Below, piece after piece: positions 7,855-16,692 of a stretch of 17,733 nt of DNA. The stretch is taken from positions 1 to 17,733 of the forward strand of contig JACMLV010000268.1 of the NCBI GenBank assembly GCA_014379395.1, read 5' to 3'. Origin of the DNA: Burkholderiaceae bacterium. Lineage in GTDB: Bacteria; Pseudomonadota; Gammaproteobacteria; Burkholderiales; Burkholderiaceae_D. The position numbers and the translations under genes are program-made. How positions within the stretch are numbered: the stretch's first letter is position 1; each line of letters starts with the position of its first letter. Below the pieces are notes generated by a model. It was given only the letters and a program-made list of their open reading frames with translations. It was not told the DNA's origin and ran no database searches.

Positions 7855-9071
7855 AGTTTCTCCAGAACCAGTCCGGTCACGGTCAGGCCGGGGCCGAATC
7901 CGATCGCGACGACACGGGTGCCCCGCGCAATCGCCTTTTCTTCCAAGATGCCTTTCAGAATATGCGGGATCGTCGCCGAAGACATATTGCCGTTTTCGCG
8001 GAACACCTTCTTGCTGATGGCGACCTGATCGTCGCGAAGACCCAGCTCGCCCTGAATATGTTCGACAATCTTTGGCCCGCCCGGATGGATCGCGAACGTC
8101 AGAGCCGCCCGGTCCCGCTCAAAATCGATGCCGATCCTGCGCAGCAGCGCGACGACAAAGGCGCGCACATGCTGTTTGATGACGACCGGCACCATCACCG
8201 ACAGCGTCATCTGAAACTGATGCGCAGCAGGCACCCAAGTCATGTCGTCGGCCGAATTGGGTAACAAGTGCTCGTTGAACGCGAGAATCCTGAGCCCGGG
8301 CAAACCGTGTCGGCGCGCATGGTCGTCGGAACAGACCGAATACTTGATGAAGCCGTCGGCGAACAGGCTCATAGTGATGATGTTCTCAACATCGGAATTT
8401 TCAATGTTATGGTGTCCGGACAGCAGCTCGGTGTGGACGATGTCGACCCGCTCCCTAGGCGGCATGCCGGAACAAAGAGAGGAGGACAGGAAGCCGTGCG
8501 CCATCTTGATCGCGGGGAAGGCCCCATAACAGCCCATGTGATAGCTGTGGGTGACGGTGGTATCGAACCACTCCTTGCGCGCCACCATCCGCTCCACCGG
8601 GCTGGGCGCGAGGTAGCCAGAGCAGGTGACGTGGATCAGGTCGTCCGGCGCCTTGGCGTTTTCGTCGTACAGTTCGGCCAGGCAATCGCCGACAATTTTC
8701 CCGTAGCTGGCATGGCGCTCCTTCAAATCGTATCCCTTGGTGTCCTTGGCATCAGCGTAGAGCCGCAGGTGTTTTTCCTTCGGCTCGGCCAGCACCAGTT
8801 CGCCGTCCGAGAACCGCACATCTCGGATGCGCGGGAACAACACCAGTTGACGCCGATTGATCTGGTCGGGCGATACGGCGTAGCGCGCAAATTTGTCGCG
8901 CATTACGCGCAACGCTTCGCGAATGTCTTCCTTGCTCTCAAGATTGCGGCTCTTACAATAGCCTCTGGCCAGACCGTAGGCGGAAATTTCCAGCGCGATG
9001 CGCTGGCCCACGGGTTTGACCAGTTGTGCCGGCTTGAAGTCGACAAGGACGGGATTGGCGGCGGAATTCAT
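7851..9071 (-). CDS. Type III polyketide synthase (chalcone/stilbene synthase family)
   Basis: A 406-residue thiolase-fold enzyme with the type III PKS catalytic triad: Cys181 in HMGCYGAFPA, His329 in AIHPGGPKIVEH and Asn362 in ENGNMSSATIPHIL. The C-terminal GFGPGLTVTGLVL segment is the family hallmark and separates it from FabH-type ketoacyl synthases. Such enzymes extend an acyl starter with malonyl-CoA and cyclise the chain to a resorcinol or pyrone. Lying between a complete type I synthase and its DH-PPTase, it probably takes a long acyl chain directly from the ACP, as shown for ArsB and ArsC of Azotobacter vinelandii. The sequence alone does not tell whether it closes the ring by aldol (alkylresorcinol) or lactone (alkylpyrone) chemistry. 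An AAGGA sequence about 9 bases upstream supports the ATG at 9071. It follows the synthase after 57 bases. Confidence 0.9.
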   Translation of the reverse strand: MNSAANPVLVDFKPAQLVKPVGQRIALEISAYGLARGYCKSRNLESKEDIREALRVMRDKFARYAVSPDQINRRQLVLFPRIRDVRFSDGELVLAEPKEKHLRLYADAKDTKGYDLKERHASYGKIVGDCLAELYDENAKAPDDLIHVTCSGYLAPSPVERMVARKEWFDTTVTHSYHMGCYGAFPAIKMAHGFLSSSLCSGMPPRERVDIVHTELLSGHHNIENSDVENIITMSLFADGFIKYSVCSDDHARRHGLPGLRILAFNEHLLPNSADDMTWVPAAHQFQMTLSVMVPVVIKQHVRAFVVALLRRIGIDFERDRAALTFAIHPGGPKIVEHIQGELGLRDDQVAISKKVFRENGNMSSATIPHILKGILEEKAIARGTRVVAIGFGPGLTVTGLVLEKL

Positions 9072-9128
9072 ATGAAAATTTCCTTCTTTCGTTAGAGACG
9101 CGAGGAACCGGAGGGCCGCGCAGACGCG

Positions 9129-11519
9129 TCATCGGCCCAGTTGCAGTGCGGATATCTGGCGCACGCTCGATGAAATGACGAGTTCTGATTCGCCGCCCGC
9201 CCCGCGTTCCAGCTCTTCCATGAAGTGGCGCAATCCGACCGCAGCGGGAATCGGCCGGATCGAGCGCGTCGCGTAGAGCTTGCGCAAGTCGTCATTGACC
9301 ATGCCGGCGTCCCATGGCCCCCAGTTGATGGAGACGGCGTGCACCTCCGGCCAGATGTACCGGAGCCGGTCGGCCAGCTTGTTCAATATCTCGTTCGCGG
9401 CGCTGTAATCGCATTGGCCAATGTTGCCGAAGCGGCCAGCCACCGAGGAGAAGAAGGCGATGAACTTCAAGCCCGTACTGCGCAGCTTGTCCGCCAGCAC
9501 CAGGGCCGGCAAGACCTTGGTGTCGAATACGGCATCGAAGGATTCGACCGGCTTGTCACCGATGAGCTTGTCACCAATCACTCCCGCACCGTGGAGCACG
9601 CCGTCGATGCGCCCCCAGCGCGCGTAGACATCATCGATCAGATTGGCGAACCCGACTGTGTCGCGCACATCCAGGCAGTGATACTCGAGCTCGGCCCCAC
9701 TGGCCCGCATGGCGGCTAAATTGGTCCTGATTTGACGATCCTTGAGCAATCCTTTGAGTATGCCGCTGACTTGCGCCGGGGTCACATTTGGGTCCCGGCT
9801 GCGCAGATCGTGGATCAGGATCTGTTTCAATTGCGTCGTATCGGCGATGCCACGGGTCAACTCGGCTTCTTCGCCGGGCAGTGTGCTGCGTCCGACCACA
9901 ATTAGCCGCAGACGATATTTTTCCGCCAGGGCACGGGTCATGTCAGCCGTGATGCCATAGGCGCCACCCGTGACCAGCAGCACGGCGCCTGCATCGAGCG
10001 TCAACTCCGACAAGTGCTGGCGTGCGCTTCCACTCGGTTTCAGATCGATCCGCCAGCGACTGCGCGCCGTCAATCCGACCTCGGTGGCGCGATCCGCGCC
10101 GCACATCTCTTGGTATATCTGGTCGGCCACCCAGTCCGGCTCCAGACCGGGCTCGAGGTCGATGCACTTGACCCGAACCGTCGGCCATTCCCGCGCGGCC
10201 GACTTAGCCACGCCCAAGGTGCCTGCGCTGCCGACCAAAAAGGCGCGCGAGCGGCCGAGCCCAAACTGCCCGTCGAAGGCCGTGACGTTGATCAGCCATC
10301 CTGCGCCGCTGCGCGCGCTAGCCTTCAAGTCCTGCTGCCATACTTTTAGCAACAGGAACAGAGCGCGGGCATCACCCAAGTGCCGGTCAACCGTGTCGCC
10401 CTGGTCTGTGGCCCCCATCAGGTTGATCAAGGCACCGATCGGCTCACCGTGTTCGGCCACCAGCAACTCCCCGAGCTGTCGAACCGATTGAAGCGATGAG
10501 AGATCGGCTTCGCAACGCAGTTCGTCGAGCGCACGCGCCTGCGCGCCAGGGATCAGCTGGCGCACCTGATGGCCCCGGCACGCTAGGTACCGGTGCAGCG
10601 CCGCGCTCAAAGTCGACTCCGGCCCGACCAGCAAGATCGGAAAGCGTGTCGGCAAGTCGATGCTGGCCGCCGCTGCGTCAAGCTGTGCGGGGCTGGCCTG
10701 CACCACGTAACATTGAACCGGATCAGCCTGGCCGGCGCTAACGTCCGACTCCACCGTCTCACTGTGCGGAGATGGTGGAGTCAAGGCTTTTTTTGGGAGC
10801 GTGCCTCCCACGGCCTCGGCCGCCGCCGCCGGGTGCAGCATTTGCTCATACCAGGCGATGATCTGATTCAAACTCTTCAATCCCGACAGCTCCTCGATGA
10901 CGGCTTCCTCGTCGCGTTCGCCAAGCAGACTGTATCGACTTGTCAAGCCGCTGAAGATTTCGATCCGCTTGATCGAGTCGATACCGAGATCGGCTTCCAT
11001 GTGGGCGTCAAGATCAAGCATATCCATCGGATAGCCGGTGCGCTCGGCGACGGCGCGCAACAAATCGGCTTTGAATTGCCCGCTCGATGCGACGTCCGGC
11101 GCGGCGCCTTGAACCTCGACCGGCGCGGTCCGACTGGCGATTGCCGGGGTTTCCGCCACCGGCGACTTGTCCAATTGCTTTGGCAAAATAGGCGCGCGCG
11201 GCGCAATGCCGAGCATGGCAGGCAATCCGTCCAGACCCGAGACAGGCGCGGCTGCGGGTTGGTGTGTGTTCGGCGTGGCACCGAAGGATGGCGGTTCCGT
11301 CGCCCGGCGTCCTCCCAGCGCCGTCGCGTCATCCATCTCGACGCCCGCCAGTTGCGCCTGGAAGGTCAAAAAATGGCGCAGGCTCAATTGCTGTTCGTAT
11401 TGCAAATCCAGCAGCCTGCCGATGTTGTTCTGGACCTGCGCGACCAGTGCTTCCCTGCCATAGCTGGCTGCAGCTTGCGGCATCGCCGCTGGAACATCCG
11501 GGATATCTTCTGCTTTCAT
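9129..11519 (-). other. Possible internally initiated ACP-KR polypeptide
   Basis: Met1678 of the megasynthase is preceded by an excellent ribosome binding site, so a separate 796-residue protein holding a helical segment, the ACP and the KR could be made from within the gene. The bases just upstream read like a normal intergenic leader, and the residues they encode (LSINNRRNA) sit in a low-complexity linker. It may be the relic of a gene fusion, an active internal start, or both. Confidence 0.4.
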
Positions 11520-14500
11520 GGCGTTTCTCCTATTGTTGATGGAAAGCGGGGTCAAAGGTTGTGGCGGCAAAGTTCCGCAGCTTGACCGGATGGCGGCGAC
11601 CTGTTGCGGCGCGGTGTCGGCCGGGCCGCGCTTGGCTGGCGGGGCATACCATGGCGCGGCGCGGCCACCATTGACGCGCCACGCCAGCGGCATCGGCTTG
11701 GCCCGCTGGCGCGCTTGGGCGAACACGGCGTCCAGCCCGCATTCGTCGAGCCCACGACCGCCGAACCATGGCGCAAGGTTGACCGGCAATCCGATCGATT
11801 GGGCCTGCGTCAGTAACTGCGCCAGTTGCAGCCACCCAGAACGCCCCGGCGCGTCGATCGCCAGCGTGATGTGCGGCCGGTTGGCCAGGATATTGGCTAC
11901 CAGCGTGCTCAGCACCAGTCCAGGGCCGCATTCGATGAACACCCGCGCACCGTCCGCGTAGAGCGCGTTGATTTCATCGGCGAACCTAACCGGCTCCGCG
12001 ATATGCCGGGCCAGCAGCGCGCGCAACTGGCCGCCGGCCTGCGGATAGGGCGCCGCCGAGGTGTTGCTGTAGACCGGGATCCGGGGCGCCTGAAACCGGA
12101 TCTTAGCCAGTTCAGACGCCAGCGCCTCTCGCACGCCCGCCATGATGTCGCAATGGAACGCGGCGCTGACGGCGAGCTTTTTGACACGCAATCCATCCTG
12201 CCCCAACGCTTTCGACGCCGCATCGATCGCTTGAACCGTGCCGGCGATGATGGTCTGATTCGGGGCGTTGAAATTGGCAATGTGGACGCTCAAACCATGC
12301 CGGGCGATTGCGGTGGACACCCGTTCGCCATCGATATCGAGCGCCGCCATCATCCCTTGCGGCGCCGCTGCGGCGAGGCGCCCGCGCGCATGGGACAGAC
12401 GCATAAGATCGTCGCGCGTGATGGCGCCGGCGGCACACAGGGCGACATATTCGCCATAGCTGTGGCCGGCGACGAAGTCGGGATGCAATCCGTAGTCCGT
12501 CAACATCGAGAAGGCCGCCATGCCGACCATCCCCAAGGCCGGCTGAGCGATTTCGGTCGCGTTCAAAGCCTGCTGCTGGGCATTGCGCTCCGCATTGGTA
12601 AAGGCGGGCACGGGATAGATGACGCGCGATATAGCCTGGCTCGGTTCGGCTCCCGGATGGCCCGCTTCCTTGAAGAACTGGTGCAGTTCGGGCAGGGCCA
12701 CCACCAGATCGCGCAGCATGTTGACTTTCTGGGAACCTTGTCCAGGGAAGAGAAAGCAAACCCGCCCGATATCGTCGACGCTTTCCCGGTAATTCAAACC
12801 GGGCACTTGCCTGATCTGCCCATCGGCGGCCAACAGTTCGAGCACCTGCGCGAGTTTCTGTTTGAGCTCGCCCACCGAGGCGGCGATGAGCGTGAGGCGG
12901 CAAGGCTGCCCCCCGTTCGCGCGTCGGATGACGTGCTGCTCCCGATACAGCGAGTAGGCCAGTTGCGCCAGATCGATTTGTTCCGCGTACTCCAATCCTT
13001 GCAGCAGGGATCGGACGGCGCCATCGATCTCGGCGCGCGTCGCGCCGGCGAAGGCGAAGATCTCGACTTCGCGCGGATTGAGGCTAATCGCATCTCCGGC
13101 GCGATAGGCGCCCGTGTATTCAGCCAGCACTGTGTGGAAGTTTGTGCCGCCAAAGCCGAACGCGCTGACGCCGCAGTGGCGCGCATGGTCGCGGCCCTCA
13201 TGCAACCACGGCCTCGCTTCAGTGTTTAGGTAGAACGGCGAGCGCGCGGCATCTATCGAGTCGGTGGGCTGGTCGACGCCCAGCGTCGGCGGCAAGATCC
13301 GGTGCTGCAGAGCCAGCGCGGCCTTGATCAACCCGGCCATCCCGGCGGCGATCTTGGTGTGTCCGATCATCGACTTCACCGAGCCGACCGCGCACTCCTG
13401 GCGAGCGGGCGCGGCGGCGAAGGCAAGATTAAGCGATTCGATCTCCGATTTATCACCCAGCGCGGTGCCGGTGCCGTGCGCCTCGATCAGGGTCACCTCG
13501 GCCGTGTCGACGCCGGCGTCCTGGTACGCGCGCCGCAGCGCCCGCACTTGGCCCGGAGGATGTGGCGCCGTCAATCCGCGGTTGCGGCCGTCGCTCGAGC
13601 TGCCGATGCCCTTGATCAACGCATAGATGCGATCGCCGTCGCGCTCCGCGTCGGCCAGGCGCTTGAGAACGACCGCACCGACCCCTTCACTGATCGCAAT
13701 GCCGTCGGCGTTCTGGTCGAAGGGCCGGGAACGTCCGTGCGGCGACAAGGCGTGGGTCTGAGCGAAGCACATGAAGCCGATCGGACTGTTGGTGCAGTCG
13801 ACCCCGCCCACCAGCGCCACATCGGCGTCACCATTGCGCAATTGCATGATGCCCACGTCAAGCGCCGCCAGCGACGCCGCGCAGGCCGCGTCAACGGTCA
13901 AATTTGTGCCGCCCAGATCGAGCCGGTTGGCGATCCGGCCGGCGACCACATTACCCAGGATGCCGGGAAACGTGTCCTCGCTCCATTTCGGCAGCTCGTT
14001 CTGATTGAGCGTGTCAATGATGTGCTGCCGGGTCTGCTCGGGAAGGTCGGCGATCTTGTTGAGGTAATGTGGCAGCAGGGTGCGGAAGTTATAAAACGTG
14101 CCAAGATCGTTCATGCCTCCGACCGCAAAAATCGCCGCAGTGCGCTCGCGCGCGAACGGGCGCCGGTCGAATCCGGCGTCCGCCAGCGCGCGTCGCGCGA
14201 CCTCCAGACTGAGCAATTGCGCCGGTTCGATGGCGGCCAAGCTGGCCGGCACGATCCCGTACGTTTGTGGATCGAACGCGATGTCATCGAGAAACCCACC
14301 CCACTTGGAATACACCTTATCAAGATTGCCGCGCTTTGGATCGAACAGGTCCGCCGTGCGCCAGCGGTCGTCCGTCACTTCCCGGATCGCGTCGACACCA
14401 CGCAAAATGTTTTGCCAGTATTGACGCAGTCCCTGGGCGCCGGGAAACAGGCAGGCCATGCCGACGATCGCGATATCGTCGTGCTGGGCGATCCGCGCCG

Positions 14501-16550
14501 GTTTCGCCAAGGTCTTTTTCGCTCTGCGCAACAGCGCCACGCTGTCGATCGACACCGAGGCATGCAGCGCGGCGATGCTACACGTGCTGTTGCGCAGACG
14601 CGCAACGTCCCCCAGCATATACACGCCGTCGCGTACTTGGGCCGCGCTGTCGACGCTGACGTAGCGCTCAGCGCCATTGGCCGGGTTCGGATCGCTGTTC
14701 CGCGTGATGCCCTTGGCGGCGATACGCAAGCGGCCGATATTCATCAACTCCAGCGCCATCAGGGTTTCCTCATCCGATTTGGACGCGAGCACCAACTCAC
14801 GCCGCACCTTGTCGAACTCGTCGCAGAATGGCGTCTTGGCGCAACGGGTGTAAATTCCCACGCCCGACTGCAGCAACGCCGTTTCTTGACAGGCGACGGC
14901 CTGGCGCTGGAACTCCGGCACGATCGCTTCGGCGCGCACGATTTCTTCCGTAAAAAGATAGGCCGTGCCCATCAGAACGCCCACCTTCATGCCGCGCATC
15001 ACCAGGGGCGCGCTAAGAACCGACACCATGGCCGCCGACAGGGCGTCGTGGATGCCGCCGGCGAACAACACTTGCACCGATTCCGGATCCTTGATGTCGG
15101 CGCTGGTCAGAATGTCGATCGCAGACTCCCACAAGATGAAGCTGGTGCGGGGCCCGGTATGGCCGCCACATTCACTTCCTTCGAACACGAACCGGCGCGC
15201 CCCCTCGGCGAGGAAACCACGCAGCAAGCCCGGCGACGGCACATGCAAATAGGTGGTGATGCCCAGCTCATCGAGTTCGCGCGCCTGACTCGGCCGCCCG
15301 CCCGCGATAATGGCAAAAGGAGGCTTGACTTCACGCAAGATGTTGATCTGTTCCTGGCGCAACGCAAGGGGCATGAAACCCAGCAACCCGACTCCCCATG
15401 GCGCGGCGCCGATCGATTCGATCGTCTGGGCCAGCATGGTTCGTATTTGGGGCCCGCGCATGACGGCCAGAGCGAGAAACGGCAGCGCGCCCTGTTCAGC
15501 GACCGCTTGGGCGAATGCGCCCACATCGCTCACGCGCGTCATCGGTCCTTGCACGATGGGAAAGCGCGTGCCGTGTAATGTCGCCAGCGGCGAATTGGGC
15601 GCAAGCGGCGTTTGCGCGTGCGCTTGTTCGATACAACTGGTGATGCTCTCGCGCACGGCGGTGACGATGCGCCCGACTGTTCCATAATGCTTGGCCAGCG
15701 ACGCTGCGAATGCGATATCCTGGCCGACGGGTAGCAGGCCATCGTCGCGCTCGGCCAGAAAGCGGTGCAGCATCGCCGCCCACGGCTCGTTCCTGACGAC
15801 CGCCATGTCAAGCTCGCGCAAGCGGGCCCGCCCCGATCGGCTGGAGAAACGGTATACGGCATCGCCGCCGCCAATCAGCACGGTCTCGCTGCCATCGAGG
15901 TGATGCCAAGATGTGTCGGCCTGGCTGGCGCCGAACGGCCCTTCCGCAGCCAGCCACAATTGGTCGCACAGAACCACGCCGGCGGCGCCCGACAACACCG
16001 CAGCGGCGGCGCTGTGCAATCCGACGCCGCCTTGAATCCAGTAGGGTATGCCGAGCTGAGCGTGAAATTCCTGCAACAGTATCAAAGACGAGCGCTGGCT
16101 GACGCGCCCCCCGGCCTCGTGGCCTTTGACGATCACGCCATCATAGCCTGCGGTCTGCGCCGCCCTTGCCGCAGGCAAATCCTGCACTTCGAGCAAGACC
16201 TGGTGGCCCAGGCGCTTTGCGCTATCGCGCGCACTCGCTAATTCATTGGCCCCGATTCCGGCCAACACCAGCAGCGGAACGGGCGTGCGCCCGCCCAGCA
16301 TCTCGGCCAAGCGCGCCAAGTCTCCCGATGGTGCGCCGAGCGCATCCCAGCGTACGCCCCAATACTTGCTGTTGCCGGACGCGTGAGTGAGGTCAATCAA
16401 CGCCGCCCTCACCTGCGCCGGTTCTTGCCCGACACCGAGGTCGAGTATGCCGAATGCGTCGGCCCGGCAAGCCGCGATCGCCATTTCGGGGGTAAGCCGA
16501 TGGGAAGGCGTCATTACTATGACGGGGACAGATTTTGCTTGAGCTCGCAT
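9129..16550 (-). CDS. Iterative type I fatty acid/polyketide synthase: NMO-NMO-KS-AT-ACP-KR
   Basis: A 2473-residue megasynthase. Residues 1-290 and 325-670 are two FMN-dependent nitronate monooxygenase-like TIM barrels (VKGHEAGGRVS and WIQGGVGLHSA in the first; FPIVQGPMTRVSD, FEGSECGGHTGP and VLFAGGIHDA in the second). In PfaD-type systems this fold serves as enoyl reductase. KS: 692-1145, with Cys890 (VDAACAAS), His1025 (EAHGTGTALGD) and His1064. AT: 1262-1560, GHSYGEY with Ser1364 and AAFHC with His1466, suggesting malonyl specificity. ACP: 1825-1905, LGIDSIKRIEI with Ser1859. KR: 1945-2473, TGGAYGI for NADPH and Lys2345, Ser2369, Tyr2382, Asn2386. Only one ACP is present, which argues against a PUFA synthase. 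With the DH from the neighbouring gene it should make saturated acyl-ACP for the type III PKS, like ArsA. The start has GAGGAG 9 bases upstream. A Pro/Ala-rich linker (about 1620-1825) separates AT from ACP and contains a strong internal start. Confidence 0.92.
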   Translation of the reverse strand: MRAQAKSVPVIVMTPSHRLTPEMAIAACRADAFGILDLGVGQEPAQVRAALIDLTHASGNSKYWGVRWDALGAPSGDLARLAEMLGGRTPVPLLVLAGIGANELASARDSAKRLGHQVLLEVQDLPAARAAQTAGYDGVIVKGHEAGGRVSQRSSLILLQEFHAQLGIPYWIQGGVGLHSAAAAVLSGAAGVVLCDQLWLAAEGPFGASQADTSWHHLDGSETVLIGGGDAVYRFSSRSGRARLRELDMAVVRNEPWAAMLHRFLAERDDGLLPVGQDIAFAASLAKHYGTVGRIVTAVRESITSCIEQAHAQTPLAPNSPLATLHGTRFPIVQGPMTRVSDVGAFAQAVAEQGALPFLALAVMRGPQIRTMLAQTIESIGAAPWGVGLLGFMPLALRQEQINILREVKPPFAIIAGGRPSQARELDELGITTYLHVPSPGLLRGFLAEGARRFVFEGSECGGHTGPRTSFILWESAIDILTSADIKDPESVQVLFAGGIHDALSAAMVSVLSAPLVMRGMKVGVLMGTAYLFTEEIVRAEAIVPEFQRQAVACQETALLQSGVGIYTRCAKTPFCDEFDKVRRELVLASKSDEETLMALELMNIGRLRIAAKGITRNSDPNPANGAERYVSVDSAAQVRDGVYMLGDVARLRNSTCSIAALHASVSIDSVALLRRAKKTLAKPARIAQHDDIAIVGMACLFPGAQGLRQYWQNILRGVDAIREVTDDRWRTADLFDPKRGNLDKVYSKWGGFLDDIAFDPQTYGIVPASLAAIEPAQLLSLEVARRALADAGFDRRPFARERTAAIFAVGGMNDLGTFYNFRTLLPHYLNKIADLPEQTRQHIIDTLNQNELPKWSEDTFPGILGNVVAGRIANRLDLGGTNLTVDAACAASLAALDVGIMQLRNGDADVALVGGVDCTNSPIGFMCFAQTHALSPHGRSRPFDQNADGIAISEGVGAVVLKRLADAERDGDRIYALIKGIGSSSDGRNRGLTAPHPPGQVRALRRAYQDAGVDTAEVTLIEAHGTGTALGDKSEIESLNLAFAAAPARQECAVGSVKSMIGHTKIAAGMAGLIKAALALQHRILPPTLGVDQPTDSIDAARSPFYLNTEARPWLHEGRDHARHCGVSAFGFGGTNFHTVLAEYTGAYRAGDAISLNPREVEIFAFAGATRAEIDGAVRSLLQGLEYAEQIDLAQLAYSLYREQHVIRRANGGQPCRLTLIAASVGELKQKLAQVLELLAADGQIRQVPGLNYRESVDDIGRVCFLFPGQGSQKVNMLRDLVVALPELHQFFKEAGHPGAEPSQAISRVIYPVPAFTNAERNAQQQALNATEIAQPALGMVGMAAFSMLTDYGLHPDFVAGHSYGEYVALCAAGAITRDDLMRLSHARGRLAAAAPQGMMAALDIDGERVSTAIARHGLSVHIANFNAPNQTIIAGTVQAIDAASKALGQDGLRVKKLAVSAAFHCDIMAGVREALASELAKIRFQAPRIPVYSNTSAAPYPQAGGQLRALLARHIAEPVRFADEINALYADGARVFIECGPGLVLSTLVANILANRPHITLAIDAPGRSGWLQLAQLLTQAQSIGLPVNLAPWFGGRGLDECGLDAVFAQARQRAKPMPLAWRVNGGRAAPWYAPPAKRGPADTAPQQVAAIRSSCGTLPPQPLTPLSINNRRNAMKAEDIPDVPAAMPQAAASYGREALVAQVQNNIGRLLDLQYEQQLSLRHFLTFQAQLAGVEMDDATALGGRRATEPPSFGATPNTHQPAAAPVSGLDGLPAMLGIAPRAPILPKQLDKSPVAETPAIASRTAPVEVQGAAPDVASSGQFKADLLRAVAERTGYPMDMLDLDAHMEADLGIDSIKRIEIFSGLTSRYSLLGERDEEAVIEELSGLKSLNQIIAWYEQMLHPAAAAEAVGGTLPKKALTPPSPHSETVESDVSAGQADPVQCYVVQASPAQLDAAAASIDLPTRFPILLVGPESTLSAALHRYLACRGHQVRQLIPGAQARALDELRCEADLSSLQSVRQLGELLVAEHGEPIGALINLMGATDQGDTVDRHLGDARALFLLLKVWQQDLKASARSGAGWLINVTAFDGQFGLGRSRAFLVGSAGTLGVAKSAAREWPTVRVKCIDLEPGLEPDWVADQIYQEMCGADRATEVGLTARSRWRIDLKPSGSARQHLSELTLDAGAVLLVTGGAYGITADMTRALAEKYRLRLIVVGRSTLPGEEAELTRGIADTTQLKQILIHDLRSRDPNVTPAQVSGILKGLLKDRQIRTNLAAMRASGAELEYHCLDVRDTVGFANLIDDVYARWGRIDGVLHGAGVIGDKLIGDKPVESFDAVFDTKVLPALVLADKLRSTGLKFIAFFSSVAGRFGNIGQCDYSAANEILNKLADRLRYIWPEVHAVSINWGPWDAGMVNDDLRKLYATRSIRPIPAAVGLRHFMEELERGAGGESELVISSSVRQISALQLGR
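11526..11531 (-). promoter_or_regulatory. Strong ribosome binding site inside the megasynthase gene
   Basis: The minus strand reads AGGAGA, then 6 bases, then ATG at 11519, in the same frame as the megasynthase. This matches the best gene starts of this operon and lies exactly at a linker between domain blocks. Confidence 0.5.
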
Positions 16551-16553
16551 ATG

Positions 16554-16692
16554 CTAAATCTCCTCATTATCAAATGTATGGCCGTGTTTAGTCATTTGCT
16601 GGATTTCTGAGCCAGCAATCCAATTGCCCGGATCAGAATCAGGACTAGGTGGTGGTGCCGCTTGTGCCGGTTGATCGTTGGTTTGCACAAAA
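16554..16692 (-). pseudogene. Out-of-frame C-terminal extension of the adenylation-like gene
   Basis: The +1 frame relative to the adenylation-like gene is open here and encodes a Pro/Ala/Asp-rich linker (DQPAQAAPPPSPDSDPG) followed by an acidic tail (NWIAGSEIQQMTK, then FDNEEI) before a TAG at 16554-16556. That stop is only 3 bases before the synthase ATG, with its ribosome binding site inside the last codons, as expected for a real operon junction. A run of four T on the minus strand (16689-16692) is a likely indel site. I infer a frameshift in the gene, or a sequence error. Confidence 0.5.
16560..16565 (-). promoter_or_regulatory. Ribosome binding site of the megasynthase
   Basis: The minus strand reads GAGGAG with 9 bases before the ATG at 16550. 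It overlaps the last codons of the out-of-frame tail described for the gene upstream, which would couple the two genes. Confidence 0.6.

Noticed and set aside
7851..9071. A FabH-type ketoacyl-ACP synthase III
   Set aside because: The Asn motif GNMSSA and the C-terminal GFGPGLTV signature are those of type III PKSs.
9064..9073. Adjacent GAATTC and CATATG sites at the type III PKS start, with CATATG also at the synthase start
   Set aside because: They resemble cloning sites, but the flanking sequence is continuous natural operon sequence, and CAT before ATG is common enough to arise by chance.
11826..13229. A 467-codon open frame on the plus strand
   Set aside because: Antisense to the AT region, with no motifs; a shadow of the codon bias of the real gene.
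13302..15578. A 758-codon open frame on the plus strand
   Set aside because: It lies wholly antisense to the KS and NMO regions of the megasynthase, has no recognisable domain, and is Arg/Gln/His-rich as expected for a shadow frame in GC-rich coding DNA.
6103..16550. A polyunsaturated fatty acid (Pfa) synthase
   Set aside because: Pfa systems have tandem ACPs, a chain-length factor and FabA-type dehydratases. Here there is one ACP, no second KS-like domain and a type III PKS, which fits the ars-type logic better.
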